DNA of 64,000 nucleotides from CAJXVA01 sp963761755. Lineage in GTDB: Bacteria; Myxococcota_A; Polyangia; Nannocystales; Nannocystaceae. Below the pieces are notes generated by a model. The model was not told the DNA's origin and did no database searches. It worked only from the letters and a program-made list of their open reading frames with translations. Made by a program: the position numbers and the translations under genes. The stretch's first letter is position 1, and each line of letters begins with the position of its first letter. Below are positions 1 through 7,553 of the stretch, piece by piece. The DNA lies in contig CAVXIC010000008.1 in assembly GCA_963761755.1 (NCBI GenBank), positions 821,228 through 885,227 on the forward strand, read 5' to 3'.

Positions 1-1443
1 CGCCTCGGCGTACAGGAGCGGGTCGGCGGGGATGTCGTCCAGGGGAGTCGACGGCGCGCCCTCCCGCCCCAGTAGATCCCGCAGATCGAAGGCCTGAAAC
101 CGGCCCAGGACCGAAGGCCCCTCGGAGACCCACAGCACCATCGCCGAGGCGTCGACGACCACCGCGTGGGAGACGTTGAGATTGTCCAGCGCGTTCCGGT
201 TGCCCAGGCCCAGCACCGCCGCTCCCAGACCGCGGCGGTCCCGCAGGACCTCGGCCGCGCGCTCGATGTCGACGGCGCCGCCCTGGCTGAGCAGCTCCTC
301 GAGCCGATCGAAGCGGTAGCCGCTGGAGGTGTAACGCCGGATCCAGTCGTTTTGCAGGTCGCCCTCGAAGGCTTCCTTGACCATGTGGTTGGTCGCCCAG
401 ACGATCGCGTCGTCCTCGCCTCGGGTGGTGCGGCGGTCCTCGCGATCGCGGGCCGCGAGCTCGAGCACCATCGACTTGCGCTGGACGCCATCGCCGACCA
501 GCACGACGCCCGAGGTGCGCAGCTTGGCCTCCTGGAGCATGGTGGCCGCGGTCTCGAGCGAGTCGGCCTGCTCGAGGACGTCGCGCAGCACCAAGGGCAG
601 GGGCGCGCCCTCTTCCAAGGGATCGTCGGTGCGGGCGGCGTTGACGGAGACGAAGATCCCGCGGGCGTTGATCCCGGTGACGACGCCGAGCATGCCGGCC
701 CAGCCCACCGAGACGTACGGATAGCGACCATCGGGGCGGACGACGGTGACGATCGGGTCGAACTCGAGCTCGCCGTCGGTGTCGATGCCCAGCGAGCGTC
801 CGATCACCAGGTTGCCGCGCTCGGTGGACCCGGGCCGCTTGGTGCTGGCGGCGAACATGCTGCCCTCGAGGACGACGTCCTCCAGCCGCTGCGCCAGACC
901 GTGCATGCACTGATAGAGGAAGAGCCGCTGGTAGGCGCTCATCCGGTCGCCGCGCGCCTCGGGGATGGCCGCCGCGAGGGCCGCCAGCTCCAGGCGCCGA
1001 TCCTGGGCGAGGTAGGTGTCGGCGGCGCGGTAGTCCCATCGCAGCAGCATCGAGGCCGTCCACTGCTCGACGCCCGATCCGTAGCGACCCCCGATATAGC
1101 GCTGCATGTCGTCGTCGAGCTCGTCGAAGAGCCGCGAGCCGAGCCGCCCGTGCGCGTCGCCGATCTCCAGGGGGGATCCGACGAGGTTCATCTGCCAGAT
1201 CTTGCCGTCGCGGGCGAGCGCGCTGCGGCCGTACTGGACCGAGCGCCCGGTCTCGTCGACCGTGAAGGCCGAGGGCTGCACCTCGACCTCGGGCCCCTCG
1301 AGCTCGGTGAAGCCCAGGTAGCCCGAGTAGCTCACCGCGACGAAGACGAACGCCAACCCCGCGAGGACCGCCACCGCGCGGAGGAGCGCGAAGACGCGGG
1401 AGTCGACCGTGCGAGGGCCGCCGCCGAGGCTCGAGCGGGCCAT
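1..1443 (-). CDS. C45-type (acyl-CoA:6-APA acyltransferase-like) Ntn hydrolase, membrane-anchored, 3' end cut by window edge
   Basis: The reading frame is open from the ATG at 1443 down to base 1 and runs off the window, so only the first 481 residues are seen. A hydrophobic segment at about residues 17-37 should anchor or export the protein. The middle resembles C45 acyltransferase-like Ntn hydrolases: a segment reading EGSMFAAS, then GNLVIGRSLGIDTDGEL, then VGWAGMLGVVTGINARGI. In this family the chain is cleaved before a Cys that becomes the nucleophile; here the matching position appears to be Ser (G-S-M-F), so the substrate and even the activity are uncertain. A -10-like TATGAC lies 6 bases upstream of the ATG. 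The gene is divergent from the glutaredoxin gene, with 69 bases between the starts. Confidence 0.7.
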   Translation of the reverse strand, partial: MARSSLGGGPRTVDSRVFALLRAVAVLAGLAFVFVAVSYSGYLGFTELEGPEVEVQPSAFTVDETGRSVQYGRSALARDGKIWQMNLVGSPLEIGDAHGRLGSRLFDELDDDMQRYIGGRYGSGVEQWTASMLLRWDYRAADTYLAQDRRLELAALAAAIPEARGDRMSAYQRLFLYQCMHGLAQRLEDVVLEGSMFAASTKRPGSTERGNLVIGRSLGIDTDGELEFDPIVTVVRPDGRYPYVSVGWAGMLGVVTGINARGIFVSVNAARTDDPLEEGAPLPLVLRDVLEQADSLETAATMLQEAKLRTSGVVLVGDGVQRKSMVLELAARDREDRRTTRGEDDAIVWATNHMVKEAFEGDLQNDWIRRYTSSGYRFDRLEELLSQGGAVDIERAAEVLRDRRGLGAAVLGLGNRNALDNLNVSHAVVVDASAMVLWVSEGPSVLGRFQAFDLRDLLGREGAPSTPLDDIPADPLLYAEA

Positions 1444-1512
1444 CGACGCGTCATAGCGTCTTCGAGACGACGGCGCCACCACCACCCCAACCTGCGCTAC
1501 CTTTGCGGCGCC

Positions 1513-2208
1513 ATGATGCGCTTGCGAGCCTTCACACGTTCAGCGGTGGGCCTTTGCGTTGCGGGCTTGCTGTGGGCCCCCGGATGCGAGCCGGAGAGCC
1601 CTCCCGCCCCGGATGCGAGCTCCAGCCAGCCCGAGGGGGACGCCGTCGCCTCGTTCGAACCGGGCACCACCAAGGCCGTGCTCACCTTCGCCGCCGACCG
1701 CGGCGCGTTCGCCGACTCCTCCAGCGTGCAGGACGTGCCCGAGGCGTCGCGCGGCATGGTGCGGGTCACCCTGCTCGAGGGTCCCAAGCCGCCCGCTGGA
1801 CGGGTCTGGGTGGCCAACCTCGCCGAAGCCGGCGAGCAGGCCGTGACGCTCTCGACGGTGCCGCGGGAGCTGTTCGAGGAGCTCGCGCTGGGGCAGGGCC
1901 TCAGCTCGGAGGTCGAGCTCCCCGAGGGCTTGACCCCGCCGCCTCAGGTCGCCGCGAACGCCGGAGAGGTGGTCGTGTACAAGACCGCGTGGTGCGGGGT
2001 CTGCAAGAAGGTGCAGAGCTACCTCGACCGCAAGGGCGTGACCTACGTCGCCAAGGACATCGAGAAGGACCGCGCCGCTGCAGCGGAGCTGCAGGCCAAG
2101 GCGGCGAAGGCGGGGGTGCGAACCGGCAGCGTGCCGGTGATCGACGTCGGCGGGGAGCTGATGGTCGGCTTCGATCGCGGGCGGCTGGAAAAGCTGCTCG
2201 CCCGATAG
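1513..2208 (+). CDS. Lipoprotein-like glutaredoxin
   Basis: A 231-residue protein. The first ~25 residues look like an export signal ending in APGC, a poor but possible lipobox. After an acidic, Pro-rich linker and a ~100-residue unassigned region, the last ~80 residues are a glutaredoxin domain: VVVYKTAWCGVCKKV carries a C-x-x-C active site, and GSVPVIDVGGELMVGFD is the cis-Pro and glutathione-side segment. Cytoplasmic glutaredoxins are usually lone ~85-residue proteins, so an exported one is unusual; it may reduce or isomerise disulfides in the envelope, next to DsbD 1.4 kb away. TACCTT lies 9 bases before the ATG. ATG 1513 is preferred over ATG 1516. Confidence 0.75.
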   Translation: MMRLRAFTRSAVGLCVAGLLWAPGCEPESPPAPDASSSQPEGDAVASFEPGTTKAVLTFAADRGAFADSSSVQDVPEASRGMVRVTLLEGPKPPAGRVWVANLAEAGEQAVTLSTVPRELFEELALGQGLSSEVELPEGLTPPPQVAANAGEVVVYKTAWCGVCKKVQSYLDRKGVTYVAKDIEKDRAAAAELQAKAAKAGVRTGSVPVIDVGGELMVGFDRGRLEKLLAR

Positions 2209-2220
2209 GCCTGGCAGCGA

Positions 2221-2226
2221 TACCCT
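2221..2226 (+). promoter_or_regulatory. -10-like TACCCT, 6 bases before GTG 2233
   Basis: TAnnnT box directly before the S41-like lipoprotein start, leaving no room for a ribosome site if transcription starts 6-8 bases after the box. It supports GTG 2233. Confidence 0.5.
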
Positions 2227-2232
2227 CGGCCC

Positions 2233-3594
2233 GTGACCCGCGTCGCGACGCTGTCCGTGTTCTTGGCTCTCACGGGCCTGGCTTGCCGTCCTCAGCCGTG
2301 GAGGCAGAACTCCATCATCGGCGAGGACATGATGCCGCTCGACGGCGCGATGCACCTGCGCGACATGGGGCACGAGGGTGCCTACAGCGCCAGCGTCGAC
2401 GCGAAGGCCTCCGCGGCGGACCGGCACGGCCGCAGCGCGGGCAACGATCGGTTCGGACCGCTGGCGAGCGCGCTCGAGGACCGTTGGGTGCACCGCACGA
2501 TCCACGCCCAAGAGGGTGTCGACGTACAGTCCGTGATGAGCCTGCTGCGCGAGGAGTCGACCGACGCACGGGGCGGTCGCGAGGTCCGCGACGCGGTCCG
2601 CCGCGCGACGTGCCGGTTGGGTGATGGCAACCTCGAGGTGGTCGAGCCCTCCGGCGGGCTGTACAGCGACACCGGCGTGCAGGTGCGGGCCGAGAACACG
2701 GTGTTCATGATCGAGGGGACCGATGGACGCTACGAGGACGTCGGTCCGGGGGACCTGCTGCTCGCCGTCGATGACGTCCCGGTCGCCCAGTGGCGCGACA
2801 CGACCTGCATCGCCCCTGGGTCGAGTCAGGGGCAGCGCGAGGCGAGGCTCGCGGCGAGCCTGGAGCGCGCGCGAGCGGAGCGCGAGGACGGGCCTGGGCG
2901 AGCCAAGACCATCACCGTGCGTCGCGCCAAGAGCGGCAAGACGCGGACGGTAGCGCTGAAGTGGCAGCCCGAGGACGACCCGACCTGCGTCGAGGGTACG
3001 GCGATCACCGGCGAGGTCGGCATGGTCACCGTGCGGCGCTTCGACTGCACCGCGGAGCTCTTCGAATCCCAGCTGACCACTGCGCTGGCAGAGGCCGGCT
3101 CGAATCACGTGCTGCTCGACCTGCGGCGGGTCCTCGAGAACGACTGGGGCAACGCCGCCACCTTGACGCGCCACTTCGTGTCCGTCGGCTCTGCGTGGCT
3201 CGCCAGGCGCGAGGGCTCGTCGGGCGCGTTCGAAGCGGTCCCGCTCGAGGGCGGCGAGACGCCGCTCATCGAGGCCAGCGGCATCTGGGTGTTGACCAGC
3301 CCGCGCTGTGCGGGTGCATGCGAGGCCGCCGTGGCCGCGATCGTCACCCACGCCGACGTGACCACGGCGGGGCGCGCGACCGCCGGCAGCGTGGCGGACG
3401 CGACACCCGTTGAGGTCGGCAAGGCGGTCTCGGTCCAGGTGCCCACCGTCCAGTACGCCCTCCCGGGCACGAGCACCCCGCTCGAAGGCAAGGGCGTCTC
3501 GCCCGAGCTGATCGTGACCGCGACGATCGACGTGCTCGCGCGCGGTCACGACCCCGAAGTGGTCGCGGTGGCCCGCCGTATTCGCGGCGAGTGA
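2233..3594 (+). CDS. S41 (tail-specific protease-like) lipoprotein, probably inactive
   Basis: A 453-residue protein starting with a lipoprotein signal (LTGLAC, Cys at about 18). A PDZ-like stretch (GDLLLAVDDVPVAQW) precedes an S41 core: GEVGMVTVRRFDC, VLLDLRRVLENDWG, and IWVLTSPRCAGACEAAV. In S41 enzymes the nucleophile Ser sits three residues before the conserved Glu of the last motif; here that residue is Gly361 (C-A-G-A-C-E), so the protein probably lacks peptidase activity, although the fold seems complete. Start GTG 2233 is supported by TACCCT six bases upstream. The gene is 24 bases after the glutaredoxin gene and ends three bases from the convergent dsbD gene. Confidence 0.7.
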   Translation: MTRVATLSVFLALTGLACRPQPWRQNSIIGEDMMPLDGAMHLRDMGHEGAYSASVDAKASAADRHGRSAGNDRFGPLASALEDRWVHRTIHAQEGVDVQSVMSLLREESTDARGGREVRDAVRRATCRLGDGNLEVVEPSGGLYSDTGVQVRAENTVFMIEGTDGRYEDVGPGDLLLAVDDVPVAQWRDTTCIAPGSSQGQREARLAASLERARAEREDGPGRAKTITVRRAKSGKTRTVALKWQPEDDPTCVEGTAITGEVGMVTVRRFDCTAELFESQLTTALAEAGSNHVLLDLRRVLENDWGNAATLTRHFVSVGSAWLARREGSSGAFEAVPLEGGETPLIEASGIWVLTSPRCAGACEAAVAAIVTHADVTTAGRATAGSVADATPVEVGKAVSVQVPTVQYALPGTSTPLEGKGVSPELIVTATIDVLARGHDPEVVAVARRIRGE

Positions 3595-3597
3595 GGC

Positions 3598-4902
3598 CTA
3601 CGGCAGCGCGTCGATGGCCAGCAGGAAGTCCTCGGCCTCGACGAAGGTGCTGAAGTGAGCGACGGGCTCGGGCATGCGTTCGCCCGCGCGCAGGGTATCG
3701 AAGGCGTCCGAGAGCCTGGCGTCGGGCCCGTACACGAGCACCGAGGGCAGCGTCCCGCTGTCGAATGCAGACTTCATCGCGTCCTGCTCCTCGCTGGGAT
3801 CGGTGACGTCGATCTTGATGAGGTGAAAGTCCTTGGCCAAGCGCGGCTCCACGTCCTGGTGGTGGAAGGTCTTGCTCTCCATCTCCTGACACGGCAGGCA
3901 CCAGGTCGCGGCGAAGTCGATGAGGATGGGTTTGCCATCCGCCTCGGCCAGCTCAATCTCGGCGGTGAGGGCGTCCATCGTGTCGACCTCGTGCCACTGC
4001 ATCGGGGGCACGTACAAGATGTTGTTGATCGCCACGATGCCACCGACGGTCGCGAGGGCGACGCCCAGCCCCTTGCGGATCGGCTCGACGCCGCCAGCCT
4101 TGAAGCTCAGCTGGATTGCGCCCAGGGCGATGCCGAGCACGACCAGACCCACGCCGGCCCATAGACCCCAGGCGGGGTCGAGGGTGAAGTTGGCCAGCGC
4201 GCTGTGGACCGGCCGCAAGAACCAGGCCGCCATGACCAGCAGCGCAACGCCGAAGACGCTCTTGACGTTCTCCATCCAGGCGCCGGGGCGAAACAAGCTC
4301 GCGCCCAGGGCGACGGCAAAGAAGAGGGTGCCCATCCCCAGCGCGTAGGCGAACAGCAGCGAGCCGCCGTAGACGACGCCGCCGCCGTCGGCCGAGGACT
4401 TGGCGATGTAGGCCAGCAGCGAAAGCAGGACCGGGCCAGTGCAGGGTGCCGAGATGAGGCCCGAGACCAGCCCCATCAAGAACGCGCCCAGCGGACCGGT
4501 GCCGCCCACGGCGTTGAGCTTGAGCTGCACGCTCGTCGGCAACTGCAGGTCGAAGGCGCCGAACATCGACGCCGCGAGCACCAGCAGCATGGCGGCGATC
4601 GGATAGACGACCAGCGGGTTGCCCAGCCAGGCCCCGAACGCCGCCCCCGAGAGGGCCACCGCGACGCCCAAGGAGGTGTAGAGCACCGCCATGCCCAGCA
4701 CGTAGGCGCTGGCGAGGAACAGCGCCCGGCCCCGTGAGACACCCTTGGCGCCAAAGACCGCCACCGTGATGGGGATGAGCGGATAGACGCAGGGCGTGAG
4801 GTCGACGAGCACGCCCTGACCGAAGGCCCAGGCGTAGGCGGCAAGCCCACCTCCGGCGAAATCGGGCGCGGCGAGGGCGAGGAGCGAGGTCGGGTCAGCC
4901 AT
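3598..4902 (-). CDS. dsbD: Thiol:disulfide interchange protein DsbD, short form
   Basis: A 434-residue protein with about eight membrane helices followed by a periplasmic thioredoxin domain. The membrane cysteines are in DLTPCVYPLIP (C38) and SAPCTGPVLL (C154). The C-terminal domain carries W-C-L-P-C (C335/C338). Together they would carry electrons from cytoplasmic thioredoxin to periplasmic partners. The N-terminal immunoglobulin-like alpha domain of classical DsbD (about 565 residues in E. coli) is absent, so the protein begins directly with the transmembrane part. It lies at the end of a minus-strand run TolC, MlaC, pepsin-like lipoprotein, DsbD with 82-137 base gaps. Confidence 0.9.
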   Translation of the reverse strand: MADPTSLLALAAPDFAGGGLAAYAWAFGQGVLVDLTPCVYPLIPITVAVFGAKGVSRGRALFLASAYVLGMAVLYTSLGVAVALSGAAFGAWLGNPLVVYPIAAMLLVLAASMFGAFDLQLPTSVQLKLNAVGGTGPLGAFLMGLVSGLISAPCTGPVLLSLLAYIAKSSADGGGVVYGGSLLFAYALGMGTLFFAVALGASLFRPGAWMENVKSVFGVALLVMAAWFLRPVHSALANFTLDPAWGLWAGVGLVVLGIALGAIQLSFKAGGVEPIRKGLGVALATVGGIVAINNILYVPPMQWHEVDTMDALTAEIELAEADGKPILIDFAATWCLPCQEMESKTFHHQDVEPRLAKDFHLIKIDVTDPSEEQDAMKSAFDSGTLPSVLVYGPDARLSDAFDTLRAGERMPEPVAHFSTFVEAEDFLLAIDALP

Positions 4903-4984
4903 GGTCGAAGCGTCTCGAGGGTCTCAACGTGTGGGGGCGTCGAAACGTTATGCCACGGATTGTGGCGCGTCTGCCGCAGGCCGC

Positions 4985-6712
4985 TCAGGGCGGGGTCACG
5001 CCCACGCAGAACCCGTCCTCTTGGATCTCGAGCAGCTCATCGGCGGAGAGCGCTCCGCAGCACGTGCTGTCGCGCGCCTGCAGGATCAACTCGGACAAGA
5101 GATTCAGCGGCAAGCCGTGGCAGCACGCCGCCTGGCCGTTCTCGCCGCAGCGCGGCGCCCCGAGGCAATCGCCCGAGCGCGGGTCGAGGCAGCGGATGCG
5201 CACCCCGGGGTTGGGGTCGGTGTAGTCCAGGACGGTCACGGTGTCGTCGAAGACCGAGGCCCCGAGTAGACCGTCGGGCTGAAGTGCTTCGGGCGCCACG
5301 TCGCGCCGCAGCGACAGGACGACCGGGTGGGTCTCGGGGAGAACGAGGGTGCTCAGCCACCGCGCGGGATCGGGCACGAGCTGCCCCTGGTCGAAGCGGG
5401 TCTCGCCCAAGATCGTCACGGCGCTGTTCGAGCCCTCGCCGGTATGCGGCGTGGCGGTGTCCTCGCTGTTCCCCCGCGCGACGAACTCCTCGACGAAGGC
5501 CTCGCACTGGTTCTGCAGGCCCTCGACGCGCGTCTGGGCCCGGACGCATGGGCCGGTGCCGCGCGTTCGGGTCAGACCGGGAAGGAGCGCGACCGATCGC
5601 ACCGCGAGCCGGACCAGCGGTGCTTCGCCCTCGCGGGGCGCGGGTGGCCACCCGGAGATCGAGAGTTCTCCATCGACCCCGAGCACGCACGCGAGCGTGT
5701 CGTCTTGGACCTCACCACAGGCGGGCAGGTCTTCGAGGGGTCCGAACATCCGGCGCGCGGAGTCGTTGAACAACACCAGCCCCGGCACGCCGGTCGCGAC
5801 GACGAGCGTGGCCTGCTCCCCGCCGGCGTCTGGATCGTCGGCCCGAACGCAGGCGTCCTGGGTGGATGGCCCCGCCGTGGACGAGCACACCCCGGGGATG
5901 AATGGATTGGGGTCGGGCAGCGCGTAGTTCACTCCGCACGGGGGCACGGCCACGCACGCATCGAGGACCATGTGCGAGGCCTTCAGCGCCAGATCCGGGT
6001 TGCCTTGAATGTCGAAGCCCCCCAGCGGGCAGTCTTCCCCGTCGATGTCGCAGCGGTCGGCGAGGTCGCGGCCCAGCAGTCGTCCGGGGAACTGCACCGG
6101 CATGAAGGCGAACCCGGTGTCGGCGAGGTCGCGGTCGGTCCCGGGATACTCTCCGTACAGCGCGACGCGACTCCCACCGATCGGCGGGCGCCGAAGTCCG
6201 ATGGCGAACTGGCGCAGCAAGTTGCCTCCGAGCACGCCGGCGGGCTCGATCGAAACGTCGGCGTCGCCGGCCGTCCACGAGAACGCCTCGCCGCCGTCGT
6301 CGGGGGCCCGGACGATCGGCAGGTCCCGGAATCGAAAGCGGGCAACCGCGTCGTCGAGCGCGTCTTCGGAGGGCGGGGAGGCTGCCAGACCGGCGGCCTG
6401 CCGCAGCTCGATGCACTCGCGGCCGAAGTCGAGCCGGGCCGCTGCGTCGGGTCGCTTCAAGAAGGTCAACGGGGAGAGCGTGTCGATGAGCACCTGCTCG
6501 CACTGCCGATCCCCGCTCGCCTCACAGCCGGCGCGCGCCGACTGGCCCGGGCACCCTTCGTCGATGAAGGCGAGCCGGGGCAGGGGCGATGCGTCGCCAC
6601 TGGCCAGGGGGACGCCGCGGCCAAACTCCCCCTCGAACACCGTTGGTTCGGACGCACATGCGCCCAGCGCCACGAAGGCGCTCGCGGCGATGGCCAGGCG
6701 GAACACTCGCAT
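4985..6712 (-). CDS. Lipoprotein with a degenerate two-lobed aspartic-protease fold (inferred)
   Basis: A 575-residue protein with an N-terminal lipoprotein signal (FVALGAC, Cys19). I do not know a named family for it. Two segments look like the two lobes of a pepsin-like protease. In lobe 1, VLIDTLSPLTFL (Asp77) stands where D-T-G-S is expected, followed by GVLGGNLLRQFAI. In lobe 2, LVVATGVPGLVLF has Ala306-Thr-Gly where D-T-G is expected, followed by DGLLGASVFDDTVTVLDY. The second catalytic Asp is therefore missing and the first motif is altered, so proteolysis is unlikely. Many Cys residues suggest disulfides, fitting the nearby DsbD. The start at 6712 is chosen because TAGACT lies eight bases upstream and the lipobox follows; the frame is open further upstream. 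Confidence 0.55.
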   Translation of the reverse strand: MRVFRLAIAASAFVALGACASEPTVFEGEFGRGVPLASGDASPLPRLAFIDEGCPGQSARAGCEASGDRQCEQVLIDTLSPLTFLKRPDAAARLDFGRECIELRQAAGLAASPPSEDALDDAVARFRFRDLPIVRAPDDGGEAFSWTAGDADVSIEPAGVLGGNLLRQFAIGLRRPPIGGSRVALYGEYPGTDRDLADTGFAFMPVQFPGRLLGRDLADRCDIDGEDCPLGGFDIQGNPDLALKASHMVLDACVAVPPCGVNYALPDPNPFIPGVCSSTAGPSTQDACVRADDPDAGGEQATLVVATGVPGLVLFNDSARRMFGPLEDLPACGEVQDDTLACVLGVDGELSISGWPPAPREGEAPLVRLAVRSVALLPGLTRTRGTGPCVRAQTRVEGLQNQCEAFVEEFVARGNSEDTATPHTGEGSNSAVTILGETRFDQGQLVPDPARWLSTLVLPETHPVVLSLRRDVAPEALQPDGLLGASVFDDTVTVLDYTDPNPGVRIRCLDPRSGDCLGAPRCGENGQAACCHGLPLNLLSELILQARDSTCCGALSADELLEIQEDGFCVGVTPP

Positions 6713-6720
6713 CGAAGCGG

Positions 6721-6726
6721 AGTCTA
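6721..6726 (-). promoter_or_regulatory. -10-like TAGACT, 8 bases before ATG 6712
   Basis: TAnnnT box before the pepsin-like lipoprotein. It decides for the short form starting at 6712 against an upstream in-frame start at 6799. Confidence 0.5.
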
Positions 6727-6804
6727 CCAACGCAAACACGCCCCGAGGCGGGCAGCCACGGAGCGTGTGTGCGGGGTCGGGTGCAGCCCCTGGAGGCAAC
6801 GGTG

Positions 6805-7416
6805 TCAGTCGGCCTTGGCGACGTCGGCGAGCTTGGTCTGCAGCCGCGTGATGAGGCCGTCGATGCCCTCGTCACGAATGATCTTGCCGAACTCGAACCG
6901 GTAGGTCTTCGAGAGGCTGACCCCGTCGGTGATGATGTTGCGGGCGACCCAGTGGTCGTCGACCCAGTGCATCACGTACGAGATCTCGAGGGTCTGGGTC
7001 TGGCCATCCTTGGTGAAGGTGACGCGGGTGTCGACCTTGGCCTTGTCCTTGCGGACCTCCTCGCCGAGGTACTCCACCGTGCCGGTGTCGGCCTGGCGGA
7101 TGCGCTTGAGGTAGTTCTCGCGGATGAGCTGCGCGAGCAGGGCCTCGTACTCCGCGCAGCGAGGCTCGCACTTCTTGGCGTAGCGGCGCTCGCCGCCCAG
7201 CGCCGCGTGGGCGATCCATTCGTAGTCGAGGAGCGCGTCGACCTCGGCCTGAAGCGACTTGGCCGGGGCTTTGTCGTGGACGAGGCCGACGACCGTCTGA
7301 TGGGAGGTCTTGAACGCCTCGAGGGCCGAGGTGGGGGCGTCAGCGGCGTGCGCGGTGCTGGAGAGTCCAACGATGCACAGGGCCAGGGTGAGCGAAGCGA
7401 GTCGAGTGCGGATCAC
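6805..7416 (-). CDS. mlaC: MlaC/Ttg2D-family phospholipid-binding periplasmic protein
   Basis: A 203-residue protein with a Sec signal peptide ending SSTAHA-A at about 24. The rest matches the MlaC fold: LLDYEWIAHAALG near residue 65, the LIRENYLKRI helix, VDTRVTFTKDGQTQTLEISYVMHW, and DGVSLSKTYRFEFGKII near the C-terminus. MlaC shuttles phospholipids between the outer membrane and the inner-membrane MlaFEDB transporter; none of those transporter genes is in this window, so this copy is an orphan. The start is GTG with a clear ribosome site (gggaggaac) just upstream, unlike the many genes here that lack one. TolC lies 137 bases upstream on the same strand. Confidence 0.85.
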   Translation of the reverse strand: MIRTRLASLTLALCIVGLSSTAHAADAPTSALEAFKTSHQTVVGLVHDKAPAKSLQAEVDALLDYEWIAHAALGGERRYAKKCEPRCAEYEALLAQLIRENYLKRIRQADTGTVEYLGEEVRKDKAKVDTRVTFTKDGQTQTLEISYVMHWVDDHWVARNIITDGVSLSKTYRFEFGKIIRDEGIDGLITRLQTKLADVAKAD

Positions 7417-7553
7417 GGTTGTTCCTCCCAGGTACGGGCCAAGGTTCGAGCGAGGTTCGCGCGAAGTTCTTGGCCGGGGTCGCGGGTTCAGACGGGGGGG
7501 CCCGCCTGCCTATTCACACCCGATGACCGTAGCACGGTGCTGCATATCACGGT

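Noticed and set aside
166..1512. Long plus-strand open frame before the glutaredoxin
   Set aside because: It lies antisense to the C45-like gene, has no recognisable motif, and is typical of long chance frames in GC-rich DNA. Only the part from 1513 is real.
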